From Dermacentor variabilis (lineage: Eukaryota; Arthropoda; Arachnida; Ixodida; Ixodidae): 64,000 nucleotides of DNA. The position numbers and the translations under genes were made by a program. Shown here piece by piece: positions 23,011 through 33,992 of the stretch. The notes beneath the pieces were generated by a model. That model made no database searches, had not been told where the DNA came from, and worked only from the letters and a program-made list of their open reading frames with translations. Where the stretch lies: the NCBI RefSeq assembly GCF_050947875.1, contig NC_134576.1, forward strand, positions 59,152,255 through 59,216,254, given 5' to 3'. The first letter of the stretch is position 1; every line of letters starts with the position of its first letter.

Positions 23011-23673
23011 TTTAAGTCAGCTGGCCAGGGTGTTGGGTGCTTGTAGCATGCTCGTAGTGAAGGAAGAAGTAATTACGCACCAAACTTACTGCTACCTACT
23101 GAACATAGGATTACAATAAATATATATAAAAATCAGCCCAAACGCCGTAAAAAGCTATTCCTGATGCGTACCTTGTAATACAGGGTTTCAAAATTGTAAC
23201 ACAGGCGAAAGATAGTGTACGACTTGAACCGGGTGCTGTACGACGTGGCAGATGATCTTGAAACTCTGCAAGCAATACAACTGCTGCGCATTGAGACGGA
23301 ATAATACTGCACAAACAATAGTGCAGAGACCCTAGTTAACCAAGCAAATATGGCGGATTTCAGCCGGGTGCCTGTTGGTTTTGGGAAAGCACATTTCTAA
23401 TCCCCGTGAGGTATGCCCAAGAAACCCAATGAGAACTCGTGTGTCTGGTCTATTGCGTCAGGCTAGCTACTACTTTCCGTGCATAGAGGAAGCGATCGAT
23501 TTCGTTATTAGTAATTAGAACTAACAGGCCTAAAAGGATGAAATTAGTAGTTATCGTAGGACGCAAACGTTGCTAATTTGTGTAGGAATGATTAACAATA
23601 TCGCTGTTTATGTCGGTCATCTCCTGCTTGAATTTTGAAAAGAACGGTAATGCAAGACTGCATAAATGCGTAC

Positions 23674-23901
23674 CTCCAGAGCGCGCTGAAGTCCACACCC
23701 AATGCAGGTACGGGCCACCACCGACATGTTCTTCACAGCATCTCGAAAGCCTTCTACCGTTTGGTGATTGACAGCCATCATGGGGTGCAGGACCTTCGCG
23801 ACTGTGCTGAACGTGACGATGGCGAGCTGTACCAAGTCGTCGAGCAAACTCGGGACGAAGTCGTCGAGAACATCTTTTAGGGTTTCCAGTCGTTTTTGTT
23901 C
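23674..23901 (-). CDS. CLCA-type chloride channel regulator, VWA exon 2
   Basis: Acceptor gttgcAG (23903-23902), donor GTACGC after 23674, 228 nt, phase 0 at both ends. It reads EQKRLETLKDVLDDFV, then VQLAIVTFSTVAKVLHPMMA and CIGCGLQRALE. These are the helix after the metal-site loop, the central strand with the conserved TF, and the helix ending in GLQRALE of the CLCA VWA domain. It follows the 26564-26450 exon in phase and precedes the exon at 13993. Confidence 0.88.
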
Positions 23902-24086
23902 CTGCAACGTAGACGACATGAAATGCAGAAATTGTCCGGCATACGCGGTCGTCTAGGAAGGCGGAAAGGAAGGATCTAATTCGATTGGGCATCAATATTG
24001 CAAAATAAAGTTCCCTACGGAATAAAAAACCGGGGATAGGTCTTGCGGCTAAACGAGAAGCACTAAAGGCACCTCTACATGTAGCT

Positions 24087-24710
24087 CTAAAGGCACTTAT
24101 AGACAAGCAAAATCACCGCCCCTTGCAGTCCGTGAAGACGCTCAAAAGGCGAAGCTGTGTTAGTTACAACGAGTGAGACTCCATGCAAGTAAAACTTCGG
24201 AAGCAGTCTATGCTCTAAATATTTTGTTTCACCATTATTTATGCTCATATTTGCTTTTGCGTGCATGGCGCGGTGAGCATGCATTAGAAGTTTTTTTTTT
24301 TTTTTAAGGTTCTCCCTGTGCTTTTTTTTTGCGCGTGAGGTTTCTGTAGCGCACAGCTCTGGATCGGCCCTACGACGAAGAACTCGTTCACGAGTCAATT
24401 CTCGCTGACGCTCGCGGTAGGCAACGTTTTCCTGGGGAGTACGCACAATTCGTCGCCTTTCCATAGTTTTACCTGGGATGGAATGTGTGGAACCCCAAAT
24501 CCAAAGCTCCTTGTAGTGGGCGCAAGGTTCACCACTGGAGATGCGGACGCGGCAATTGTTTTGATGTTTGACGTCCTTGTGTTTCTTAATCAGGTTATAT
24601 AAACATTCGGCTGTGACGGAGAGAACGACGTCAGTGACGGTGTGACCGCAGTCTGCTGCTGTCGTTTGCGTTCGACGTCTCAGTCTGCTCTGTGGCGTGG
24701 TTAGAAGCAT
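24087..24710 (-). CDS. Hypothetical Lys/Arg-rich protein, 207 codons
   Basis: An uninterrupted frame contains a KKHKDVKHQNNCRVRI segment and then a basic region beginning near codon 83: MERRRIVRTPQENVAYRER followed by RRRADPELCATETSRAKKK. The RRxxDPELxAxE pattern recalls the basic 23-residue STPR-type repeats known from arthropods, but only one unit is convincing. I do not recognise a catalytic domain. It lies within the intron between CLCA exons 1 and 2 seen here, on the same strand, without clear splice signals. It may be part of a dispersed tick repeat. Confidence 0.4.
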   Translation of the reverse strand: MLLTTPQSRLRRRTQTTAADCGHTVTDVVLSVTAECLYNLIKKHKDVKHQNNCRVRISSGEPCAHYKELWIWGSTHSIPGKTMERRRIVRTPQENVAYRERQRELTRERVLRRRADPELCATETSRAKKKHRENLKKKKKLLMHAHRAMHAKANMSINNGETKYLEHRLLPKFYLHGVSLVVTNTASPFERLHGLQGAVILLVYKCL

Positions 24711-26449
24711 CCGCCCGGTATTGCCATTTGCGAATCTTCAAAATTAAATTGCTGCAAAATTAAATCTGTCCGTCACCTAAGACAATGAATGGCTCATAGC
24801 CCCGGTATACGCGGCCTCCCCATCACAAAAACAGCGAAACTCTATGCTGCAATGACGACGACGCTCGAGTTTTTGCTGCTGATGATGATAGTTTTAGCGA
24901 AATCCGACAACCACGGCACAGGGACCAAATAAAGGGCTTCTCTGTAACGCAAGGAGAAATCGCACGTCCAGAACAGCGCAATCAACTTCGATGTCAGTAC
25001 CTCAATAGAAATGTAAGGCAGACCAAATGTAGGGCAAATTTAATTTTTTTTTACTCTATACCTTGTCTGCTATAACTGAGAAGAATTTTACATGGTTGTT
25101 TTTCCAGAGAAAGAACACATTGCGCAAAAACGTGAACTTCATCCATACCCACCAAAAAGTGAACAGGCATAATTCACAACTTAGCCCGAAAATGAGAGCA
25201 AGGACCTGTCAATGTACCGCCCTGGCGATGCACTGTTCAGCGGCCTCTGGGCCTCGTAGCCACTACATCGATACCAGCAGCAGATGACGTCATGGGCACA
25301 ATTTTAGGCAGCGGTGTTTATTTAACCTGCCCCTTAGGAATAGTCGAGAGTTCTTGCCTTCTGACGAGTGCCCTGTGCCATGAGACTCCTGCACCCATCA
25401 CCGGGGCTCACCATCAATCACGTCGGCGCACGCGAAAGGGACACCGTAAGCAAAGGTATTTGAAACGACCTTACTATGATGTCTATATAAGTGACATGAT
25501 GGTTTCGGCACGCTAGCCTTTACAATTTAAGTCGCACTTGCCCACGCCACTGACAAGACAATAAAGTATATTTCCCTGACATATTTAGGAAGTACAATCA
25601 ATACTCCACTCGTTGAATGATATATGTAACCAATCATGCGCGCCATCTTCCGCTGGTGTCCAGAAACCCTAGTTCATTCTGCATCAACAGCAATTGCGGA
25701 AACAGATTTCATTCAGCCTTTGTAAAGCCATGAGACTCGCCTCGATTAGGGTACAGGATTCTGCCTTGTAATCTTCTTTTGATGGTCGCTTCTAAAGTTC
25801 TTCGTTCAAACGCTTTCTTTTGCGCACTGAGATATTGTTCTCGGAAACCTTTCCGTGAGGTGGGCGATTTGTAAATTTTGTCGAAACTTTTAGAGCGTGA
25901 CACTACATCGAAGGCGACAGAGAATTAATTTTTTTATATCGCAGTGAATTATTAGCTTACAGCTGCAGCACTCTGTAAGCTTCCACGGCACTGCGTAAAG
26001 TCTCAAGCAAGATCAAAGCTCACACCTTTTTTTCGCAGAAGAATCGGGTGGGTAACCGAGCGCCAGAAAACTGCGTGCTCACTCTTATATTTATTCCTAG
26101 GGTCGTTCAGTTCGGCCGATGTGCCCGCGTAGACGTTACTGTGATAGCCTTAAAAAGACAATGTTACCGTATCGCGGCTCTAGCACGGTAGTTTACTGCC
26201 CCCTGTATGAGGTACAGGCATGGTACCAAGGACTCCGCTTTAAGTATACTCAAAAAACAAGATTTCCTAATAAACAAGGCTATTCGAGCTTATATTTCCG
26301 CAGAGCATTTTATGATGTGAAATTACTGACCAGTAATCGCTTAAACTAGCTAGAATGTCACTTGAAGAATTCGAACTCGTTTCTTTCCATTGGCGCAATA
26401 TTCTGAAAAGTTACTATTATGAAATAGCGCAGGAAGCAAAAGCTCGCAC
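24711..26449. other. Intronic sequence, nothing assignable
   Basis: Several short frames occur. The minus frame at 25903-25709 is Arg/Lys-rich (RTLEATIKRRLQGRI) but has no known motif or splice context. No repeats with partners in the window were found. Confidence 0.4.
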
Positions 26450-26564
26450 CTTCATGCTCGTGGAAAGGTCAAGGACCAGGACAGCTCGCAGGCTCGTTCC
26501 AGGTTTCTGCTGAATTTCATCAAATTCCACCAAGATGGGCTTGGACATGTTGGGTGCAGGAAGA
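26450..26564 (-). CDS. CLCA-type chloride channel regulator, VWA exon 1 with MIDAS
   Basis: Acceptor cttcAG (26566-26565), donor GTGCGA after 26450, 115 nt, ending in phase 0. It reads LPAPNMSKPILVEFDEIQQK, then RAVLVLDLSTSMK. The latter carries the DxSxS metal-ion-dependent adhesion site (D-L-S-T-S) that opens the VWA domain of CLCA proteins. Exons encoding the N-terminal peptidase-like domain would lie to the right; I found none before the transposon stack begins at 27604. Confidence 0.85.
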
Positions 26565-27599
26565 CTGAAGGCAACGATGAAAAGACATCGCACCTGTCAC
26601 TTGACAATAATAGATGTCGACATTGTAAAAATGTGATAACAGCCAGCAAAGGTTAAGGCAGGTGAGTATATGAGTAGCGCCACATGCATAGTGGCCATCA
26701 TGGAGAGGGATTCTTTTTTTGCGAACCCTGAGTGTGACTGACTGACCATGACTATGATTTACTGGCTGATACTGATATATGCTGCTGCTCTCTCGCCGGA
26801 AAGGTCACACATATGAACACAGCACCTTTTCTCACGATTTTTCCAGGTGTCATGGCTGCAGGCCTTGTTTTCTATGGAATGAAGCCGTGGTGTAAAAAAT
26901 TATCCCTATGTATGCTCTTGGAACAAATATACGCCATCAAGAGCGCGATTCCATCAATAAAGGCAACCTTTCTATGCCAACTTTCCTAAGGTTGCGGGTT
27001 TGGTGTATCTCCATTGTCAGTGTATCGCCCAGTAAACTGGTGTAGCGTACTTCTCATAATTTCCAGGATCAGTCAGCTTCTAGGCTGCGCGCCGGCCCTG
27101 GATACAGCACAGTCTATATGGTAGTCATGTGCTTGAATTTAGGCTCCCTACAAACAGCGTCATAGTAAAGGGAACCGATCAAGGAGGCAGTATAATTGAC
27201 AGTCGCATGATTCAGGAGGTAGGGATGAACAAGTCTGGTCACCTTTACTGGCAGGCAGGTAATAGTGACGGTGACGAACGCTGTGCAGAATGTAATCAGT
27301 TATATTGCCTGTATTACACTGCTACACAAAGGATTTGTGTTTCTGATACTTGATCATTTGGCTCTATATTTTTTTTCCTTTATTCAAGGAGGGAGAGGCG
27401 GCGTGACAGCTATTTTTCACTGAGCAGCTAGACGCAGGCAGTCACCACTTTCATTCATAGCGATGGACAGCTTGACATCGAAAACATGATTGGGACACGT
27501 ATCTAATAAGCAGTGATGTACTAATATATTAGAGCATTTAATATTACCTACAGACACTTAGGTTTACAAGTTAGCGTGAAAAATGATGACACTGTAAAT
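26565..27599. other. Sequence between the CLCA exon and the transposon stack
   Basis: No exon with a CLCA N-terminal signature was found. Short frames only. ATAT at 27600-27603 is the left copy of the target duplication of element D. Confidence 0.45.
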
Positions 27600-27603
27600 A
27601 TAT

Positions 27604-27671
27604 TGTTACGTGTGGAAATACACAGATGAAAGAGGCTATATACAGGCTATTTACACTTGAGCCATATAGCG
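27604..27671 (-). mobile_element. Element D 3' LTR, distal piece
   Basis: Matches 49064-49126 of the 5' LTR (TGTTACGTGTGGAAATACAC on the plus strand, then GGCTATATACA and CACTTGAGCC). It stops at ATATAGCG, where element B is inserted. The last four bases AGCG (27668-27671) are repeated at 39107-39110. Confidence 0.9.
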
Positions 27672-27819
27672 TTCCTAGTTAAAGGACACAATAGACGGGA
27701 AGTATTGCTATAAAACTGGCGTCCATCTTGTCTGCCCTTTTATTCTCACTTCATTCTTCTCTTCTCCTGAACCCAGACTCCTGCGCTTCATCTTCTATTC
27801 CAAGGCTCATACCGCTTCA
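27672..27819 (-). mobile_element. Element B 3' LTR
   Basis: Nearly the same as 38959-39106, with roughly eight substitutions and two 3-nt indels by eye. On the minus strand it begins TGAAGCGGTATG, carries AATAAAAGGGCAGACAAGAT and ends in TTAACTAGGAA. A purine-rich stretch (AAAAGAAACCTGGAAGCG on the minus strand) precedes it and is the likely polypurine tract. Confidence 0.85.
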
Positions 27820-28200
27820 CGCTTCCAGGTTTCTTTTGCTAACCCCTCCTGGGGTGCGATTTTGTAGGAATGCCTTTTTTCATTCCAATGCCTTTTCGCG
27901 TGACGTATTCGATTTTGGAAATTGTGTATACGTAGGCACGACGTTTTCTTGGATCTTCCAATCAGAAGCTCTCTTCATTGGCCGGATGTTTCTTTCGTAT
28001 TCTCTTCTCTTTTTGCGGGACTGTATAGCAAATTTGTTTTGTAAAACGTCACTTAATAAAAGCGGACTTCCATGCTACGTAAAGCAAATTCATTTTGTTA
28101 CATTACAACGCAAAAGCTGCCGCAGCCCAAAGAAATGCAAACGCAAGTGCTCTATTTTTGAAGCCGTAGCCACATAGTAGTCGGATGTGTATCCAATCCA
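27820..28200 (-). mobile_element. Element B 3' untranslated region
   Basis: Non-coding sequence between the B 3' LTR and the left edge of the Harbinger. The plus-strand open frame 27728-28177 crosses the LTR and has no motif. The junction with Harbinger is not resolved because no terminal inverted repeat was identified. Confidence 0.4.
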
Positions 28201-28768
28201 TGTCGTTGAGTGCACGCAAAATGGCAGCCTTTGTTTACCTATGAACAGCTGACAGCCTCTAGCGTGTCCGTCTGAACAGCTGGCAGGCCCTTGCGTGTCC
28301 GTAATTGCGGCCCCGCCCCCGTCAGATCAGGATTGAGGTGAGTAACTGTTGCTCGTGTAGTGCTTGCATTCTCGTTTAGTTTTCCCTGCATGTCTGACGT
28401 GTGATAATTTCTTCTTTAGGAAGGGCCAAGAAGAATTATCCGTAGCCCCCGAGGTCAAACTTTGCAACATAGTGGATCGAGAACTGTCAAGGCATTTTCC
28501 ATAGGGCACAGCCAAGACATAACGATAGCTTCGTCAAAGTTATCGCTGCATCGGTAATACTTCCTGCACTGATACGCTCCGAGAAAGAAGCTGCTACAAC
28601 ATTAAATGTGAGTAGTGACTTCACGTTTTGTTACATTAGTGGTATAAAAAGGCAGAAATGAGTCGTAGTGAGCACTTTATGCAGGCGCTTAGCTTAGACT
28701 GAATGTTTGCCTCTAAATTTCTTACTGTGCTGCGGGCCGGCTGAAATTGCCAAGTTGACAAAGAGAAA

Positions 28769-29030
28769 ATGGCAGCAAAAGGGCCGCGGTTGTCGAAAGA
28801 GCAGGCGGCTATTCTCGTGCAGTTCATCGAGCAGCACCCATACCTGGCGAGAGCTTCTACAGATTCTCGCCACGTATGACTTCTGCTCGAAAAAACGAAC
28901 TGTGGGAGGAGGTGGCGGCGGTGCTTAACGCACAGGGGCCAGCCGTAAAGACCACCTGCCGTTGGCGCAACCATTGGGCCAAGATGGCCTATAAAGCGAA
29001 AAAAGCAGCCAGGGCCGCGAGCGAGAAGAG
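28769..29030 (+). CDS. Harbinger Myb/SANT-like protein, exon 1
   Basis: Starts ATG with MAAKGPRLSKEQAAILVQFI, then EELWEEV-type residues seen here as NELWEEVAAVLNAQGPAVK and TCRWRNHWAKMAYKAKKAAR, ending at donor GTGAGC. This is the trihelical Myb/SANT-like fold that in PIF/Harbinger elements binds the transposon ends and helps bring the transposase into the nucleus. A 2-nt frame disruption near 28876 (TATGAC) breaks the reading between the first and second helices. Five exons follow one another with GT-AG introns to a stop at 30799. Confidence 0.75.
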
Positions 29031-29099
29031 GTGAGCTTCTAATGATGCTGACAGTAACGTCGTTTCACGTTGTCGTTGTTGTTGTTGCCGTGTTTACAG

Positions 29100-29208
29100 G
29101 GCTTCTGGAGGTGGCAAAGCGGGTGGCGTCGACGGCCGCGTCCTCGACGTCCTTATGAGGGTAGGAGGGGTCCTTGTTTCTCCCCCTGAGTACTTCGCCG
29201 ATAGCGAG
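29100..29208 (+). CDS. Harbinger Myb/SANT-like protein, exon 2
   Basis: Acceptor tttacAG, donor GTGCGT. It reads GGGKAGGVDGRVLDVL-like sequence and VLVSPPEYFADSE. The segment is a linker between the Myb-like helices and the later Pro-rich region. Confidence 0.6.
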
Positions 29209-29422
29209 GTGCGTACATTGGATCTAAAAAAGTGTTGTTTGTGTGACCTGCTGTGACCTCACAAATTTTCAGCATTACATTGTAACACAATATTACAAAA
29301 TTTTTAAGCCCTTTTTTTGTGCAAGTGACAATATAGGTATGTACTCGTGTACATGATGCGCATTGCACACACTGCTCGCAATGTCTGAACACTACTCTGA
29401 TTGCACGACGACATAAGTACAG

Positions 29423-29524
29423 AGGAAGCTGCAGGGCCCAGCGGTTCCCGCAGACATCCACCAGCGACAACTGCCTTCGTGGCGTCGGGCCCTGCAGCTG
29501 TTGCTGGGCCAAGTGGCCTTACAC
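29423..29524 (+). CDS. Harbinger Myb/SANT-like protein, exon 3
   Basis: Acceptor gtacAG, donor GTAAGG. Short exon rich in Gln, Pro and Arg (QRQLPSWRRALQLLLGQVAL in one frame). No known domain; the boundaries are supported only by splice consensus and coding continuity. Confidence 0.5.
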
Positions 29525-29884
29525 GTAAGGCAGTGACCTAGCTTTTGTAGTAGCATTGTTGTTTGCAGTTGCTGTATGATCTTGATATGAAGTAAAGTAC
29601 GTCACTGTGCTGTTATTACCTCTGAGTCCAGCATCCAGCTCTTATTCATGGAGGAGAAATGCAAGACTACAAATGACATGATGTCGTAACAGAGATTCCT
29701 TATGCATCTTATTGGTTGCTGCTACCAGCAACTTTCTGTGGCATCTTTTGCTCTAACTACCTGTTTTGTGTATCATTATTGTAGCTATGCAGCTATAATG
29801 ACATTTCAAAGTGACTGGTTAGGACAATCAATCTGTGTAGGTCGGATAACAGTGAATGAGCAGTCTTTGCTTTTGCCTTGCATG

Positions 29885-30189
29885 AAGAGCCACCGGCTAC
29901 CCCCCAAGTGCTGCGGCCTACCACCCAGGTGCCGCGGCCTACCACCCAGGTGCCTCAGCCAACCCCGCAGGTGCCGCAGCCTACCCCGCAGGTGCCGCAG
30001 CCTACCCCGCAGGTGCCGCAGTCTACCCCTCGAGAGCCGCGGGCACCCCGTAGACAGCCCAGGTAGCAGGAACTCGATGGTGCTGTGATGACGGCTACTG
30101 CCGCATACGTTCGCCAGAGCGAGTTGGCGGAAGCCAGAGTTCAAGAGGACGCCCGCTACCGCCAACAACTGCTGGAGCAAAACCGGCAG
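29885..30189 (+). CDS. Harbinger Myb/SANT-like protein, exon 4, with heptapeptide repeats
   Basis: Encodes tandem seven-residue units of the form QPTPQVP (about six, 29905-30030) from a 21-bp DNA repeat, then a charged helical segment (AAYVRQSELAEARVQEDARY, then RQQLLEQNRQ) up to donor GTATGT. A TAG at 30064-30066 interrupts the frame between the repeat and the helix, so the gene appears dead or this exon uses another frame there. The acceptor lies near 29885. Confidence 0.6.
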
Positions 30190-30583
30190 GTATGTGTAAG
30201 GCCACCGATGTATATTTTTCTGCGTATGAAATTGATGACCATATGACCTCTCTTAAAATTATATTAATCAGTGAACAAGCATAACGTATACGTGTAGTCC
30301 TGTGGTGTCATCTTTACACATTCGCGTGATATAACATGCGTAAATATCTACGCAATTATGTGGCAAAAGAAAAAAAGTGGCGTTGAGTTCAAGGAAGCAG
30401 GTATAGCAATGTAACACATCTTAATGGAATGCAACGGCACAAGTTTGATGGTCCAGAAAGATATTTCCGGTGTTTGAATATACAATGACAAGACAATAGC
30501 CTGCAAATGCGGATGAATGCAACACACGAAGGCCTTGTTACTGAGCTTCTGGAATTTAACTAATTGCACATCTTTGCTAACAG

Positions 30584-30799
30584 CACCACGAGGCCCACAT
30601 GGAGAGCCTGCGGCACCTCGGGGAGGAGGTGGCGGGAATGCGGGAAGTGCAGTCGCAGCTCCTCGAAGTGCAGCGGCAGCGCCTCGAAGTGGCGCGTCGG
30701 TCTCCCGAGACCAACGAGCGCCTGCTTCAGCTGCTGCTGGCTGCACTGGGGCATGGTGGCAGCCAAGCCCCTCCTCCCTCTCAGGCCCCACATAATTAA
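30584..30799 (+). CDS. Harbinger Myb/SANT-like protein, exon 5 (coiled coil)
   Basis: Acceptor ctaacAG. It reads HHEAHMESLRHLGEEVAGMR, then QSQLLEVQRQRLEVARR and a Leu-rich LLQLLLAALG, ending in a TAA at 30797-30799. The heptad pattern of Leu and Val with Glu/Arg/Gln suggests a C-terminal coiled coil for dimerisation. Confidence 0.7.
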   Translation, partial: HHEAHMESLRHLGEEVAGMREVQSQLLEVQRQRLEVARRSPETNERLLQLLLAALGHGGSQAPPPSQAPHN

Positions 30800-32375
30800 A
30801 CGAAGCAAAGGTAGCATAGGCAAGGAATTTGTAACTTATCTTAAAAGTTGCTGATGTATTAATGATATGAAGGGCAAATATTGCTAGTTTGCAAATTAAT
30901 AATTGCTGAAGTCACTTTTTAATGCAACCATAAGTAGCACAGCCATTGCAGCATGAATTTTTTCTTCAAGGTTTACTTCAGCCATAAGAGCGTGCACACC
31001 ATCAGGCTCACCTGCAAAAGTGCCTGTAGGCCTGGTGTATGCGGGCATTCCGACTGTGGCACTGCAATTTTGAGGTGCCTAGTTATTGTCATGTCAATTT
31101 AAGGACGACGCCACACTGCAGTGTTCTACAATTTAATCCTTGTCATCGAATGGTGAAAGTTTCAGGCTTTACTATAATGTCGAAAGCAACCTGTCAATAT
31201 ACACAGCAAAAAAGAAAAAAGTTATGAAAATTTCTTGCCTATGCTCCTTCTTTTCATTTGTAATGTTTATTTTTTGTTTGTTTAATATTTGTTTGTGTCA
31301 CTACCTACTGAGCTGGAATGTCTCTTTTCGTGCACATCTGTCTCATTATCAAACATTTTGTTGTCATTCAGTAATCTTTCAGGTTGTGATACATTGTATT
31401 TTAGCCCTTATGGTGCAATTTGTGTGTAATATTTATGCAGTTTGTCTTACTGAATATCAAAGTATGGTGCTATGGCTCTTTCAGTTTCAGAGCGCCACAA
31501 CAGCATGTTTCTTTCACATGTAGTGATGTACCTATACATTTCGCTGTGATAAATATTCGGTTGGCGTGTGATTTAAGCACCTGCTCATTTCTGTTTCTGG
31601 TGCAGTTTAAGCCAGTTGGTAATACTGTGTACTTGTGAAGTGTACAACAGTTTTCTTAAACGATGCATGCCGTTACCTGTGATATATTATGATGCAAGAA
31701 CAATGTGATCCAATATTTATTCCAACGTGTCTGTGATATGTTGTATAATAGAGACTGTCTCAGTGAATGTGTACATAAACAAGTGTATGTTGAAGGCTGA
31801 AATACAGAAAGGTGCAGTTTTCCTCTAATGCTTTTATTTACACATCTCAACCACATTTCTAGTGCTAGCTTGCACTGTACAAATATTACTGTATAACATT
31901 GCTGAGTTCTGCTATATACAAGTGAGGTCACTTTGTTGAAATCTATCAACTGCTCATGCGTGCACACACTTCGCGGGAGCCACATCATTTGACATGTCGG
32001 ATGACCAGTTGGACGGCATTTTCGTCACTCGAAAGGAACTTTGCCTTTGTTGCGAGACAAAATGGTGGAGGACCTAGAAGCTACGCGTGCAACAGCACGT
32101 TCCATGGAGGGGAAGGTGTGACGTGCACTGTACATCTTGGCTTCTGTGAGCTTCTCTGTGCTAGTAGAAAGTGAGGAGACAGGCGCTTTTGTCCGATGCG
32201 TAAGAATCAGGCTACATGCATCTAGATGACGACAGCAGCAACAAGCAAATTGTGGCAGACACTTTGAATATGCACTTATTTTTAGCTTGCTTTCAATCTC
32301 ATATGTCACCACTAATGATACTGTTTTACTTATTATAAATGCAGACTTTACATAACCCTTCACTACACAACTTTT
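30800..32375. other. Harbinger interior between convergent genes
   Basis: T-rich non-coding sequence. Plus-strand frames at 31140-31523 read as hydrophobic low-information peptides (FFSFVMFIFCLFNICLC) that I attribute to base composition rather than a gene. Confidence 0.5.
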
Positions 32376-32608
32376 ATGTACCCACCGTGGTTGCTCAGTG
32401 GCTATGGTGTTAGGCTGCTGAGCGCGAGGGATCGAATCCCGGCCACGGCGGCCGCATTTCGATGGGGGCGAAATGCGAAAACACCCGTGTACTTAGATTT
32501 AGGTGCACGTCAAAGAACCCCAGGTGGTCGAAATTTCCGGAGCCCTCCACTACGGCGTGCCTCATGATCAGAAAGTGGTTTTGGCACGTAAAACCCCATA
32601 ATTTAACA
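32376..32608 (+). repeat. Ruka-type tRNA-derived SINE, best preserved copy
   Basis: The tRNA-like head has GGTTGCTCAGTGGCTATGGT (A box) and GGGATCGAATCCC (B box, 32428-32440). The body contains GCGAAAACACCCGTGT, GGTGCACGTCAAAGAACCCC and GGCACGTAAAACCCC, then an AT-rich tail. Being the least diverged of the three copies and inserted between the Harbinger genes, it is probably the youngest of them here. Confidence 0.9.
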
Positions 32609-32751
32609 TTTTTAACAACTTTCACATTTCTCAACAAATCATGAATGCTTTGCATTACGCAGACATCAACTACAACTTAGCACGGGAAATGTATCTGCAA
32701 TTTCACAGCATGAAATGCACAATGCAATTACGTAAAACTGTGTGCATGCAC

Positions 32752-33248
32752 CTAGCGATGCTGACGCTGCTGTTGACGTCGCAGCTGCCGCCGCACACTC
32801 CTCAGATAACGCATGTGCTGCGCACACGTTGTGCCAAACATGCCAATGACATTGTCGCGAACAGTCCACCCTCTCAAGCAGTGCATTCTAGAGCCTGTGT
32901 TTCGGGGTAGACTGTGTGGCATGGGGTCGCCGTTATTGTCAAGCTCACTACTACTGCCGCTGCTGCTGTCGTCATCGCCGTCATCGCCTGATTCGTCGCC
33001 TTCAGAAAGGCGAAGCTTGTGCAACACAGCACATGCCGCGACAATGTTGGCTGCACGTTCCGGCTCGTAGAGGAGGGTGCGATATCGCTGACGACAGCGG
33101 AAACGGCTCTTTAAGAGCCCAATGCACCTCTCCACTACGGAACGCATGGCGGCATGTGCCGTGTTGTACTGCCCCTCGGCTGTGTGCACTGGAGGATGGC
33201 CAGGAACCGGGGTCAGGAACCACGGCTCCAAGGGGTAGCCACTGTCAC
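32752..33248 (-). pseudogene. Harbinger transposase, exon 3 (C-terminal catalytic part)
   Basis: Acceptor tgtgcAG (33250-33249). It starts GDSGYPLEPWFLTPVP and continues YNTAHAAMRSVVERCIGLLK, then RFRCRQRYRTLLYEPERAA, ending at a TAG at about 32752. The VVER Glu is the third residue of the DDE triad in HARBI1-type nucleases, and the SRFRC segment is diagnostic. A Ser/Asp-rich acidic tail follows. Phase matches the donor at 33762. Confidence 0.85.
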
Positions 33249-33761
33249 CTGCACAAAGATGGAAATAGTACATTGAGTACTCCGCTGATGAGAGGCAACT
33301 TGTCAACTGAGGAAAGCTACAGCATCATTTAACAAAGGTAGACTTCAGGGTTGCAAGTCCCAAGTAAAAGCATGAGTTGAGCATGTCCATACCCGACACA
33401 AACTCTTGACCAATTTACAAGTGCACTACTCCGTGCCTGCCACAAACAAGAAATCAACACTTGTTGGTGCTATCAAAGACAGTAGTAGCAGTAATGTGTG
33501 TTCATTTCTTCTGCTTCTGGCAGTCGCTGGGTGCAGTGGGCACTAATACGTGTTGCTTTCGTCAGCTTCTCGCAGGCACATAATGTGCTTGTAACTTAAC
33601 ACTTCGAACATTGCCAATGGTGGCAGCCAATGTCTTAATTTTCTTTTTTCACTCCGGACTTACTCGTGTTCTTGTGGTTTGGTGAAAAGTTTGGGTTGGA
33701 GCGGACACGGCGTTCTACGCTTCTGAAGCGTGACTGCGCCAAAAAAATTTTTTTTTCTCAC

Positions 33762-33902
33762 CGAGGAGGTATTCCCCGGCATTCGCGATGCGCCCCGCTT
33801 GGAACCGCCGGCGCAACCATGTCGTCGCCAGACGAAAGCGTCGTGGTCCGACCCCGGTCGCATAGGGTCCAAGGCCAAGATTATCATGTCCGCGTCACAG
33901 AT
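33762..33902 (-). pseudogene. Harbinger transposase, exon 2, frameshifted
   Basis: Acceptor cctcAG (33904-33903), donor GTGAGA after 33762. It reads MIILALDPMRPGSDHDAFVW, carrying the second catalytic Asp in PGSxHD. Right after VWR the family-typical continuation (a TWLRRRF segment, then IANAGEYLLG) appears in another frame, so one or two bases were lost near 33835. The transposase cannot be read through. Confidence 0.8.
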
Positions 33903-33992
33903 CTGAGGTAAAACTTAAACCAGAGAAAGTGCCTGTTGGCGAGAGCAACGTAACTTTCAAGAACGATCGCAGAACACGTGAGTTTTACTTAC

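Noticed and set aside
27728..28177. 149-codon plus-strand open frame
   Set aside because: It crosses the boundary of the element B LTR and its untranslated region in antisense and has no motif.
31140..31523. Hydrophobic 127-codon frame that could be read as a membrane protein
   Set aside because: T-rich composition between convergent Harbinger genes explains the Phe/Leu/Cys content; no start context, splice context or conserved pattern.
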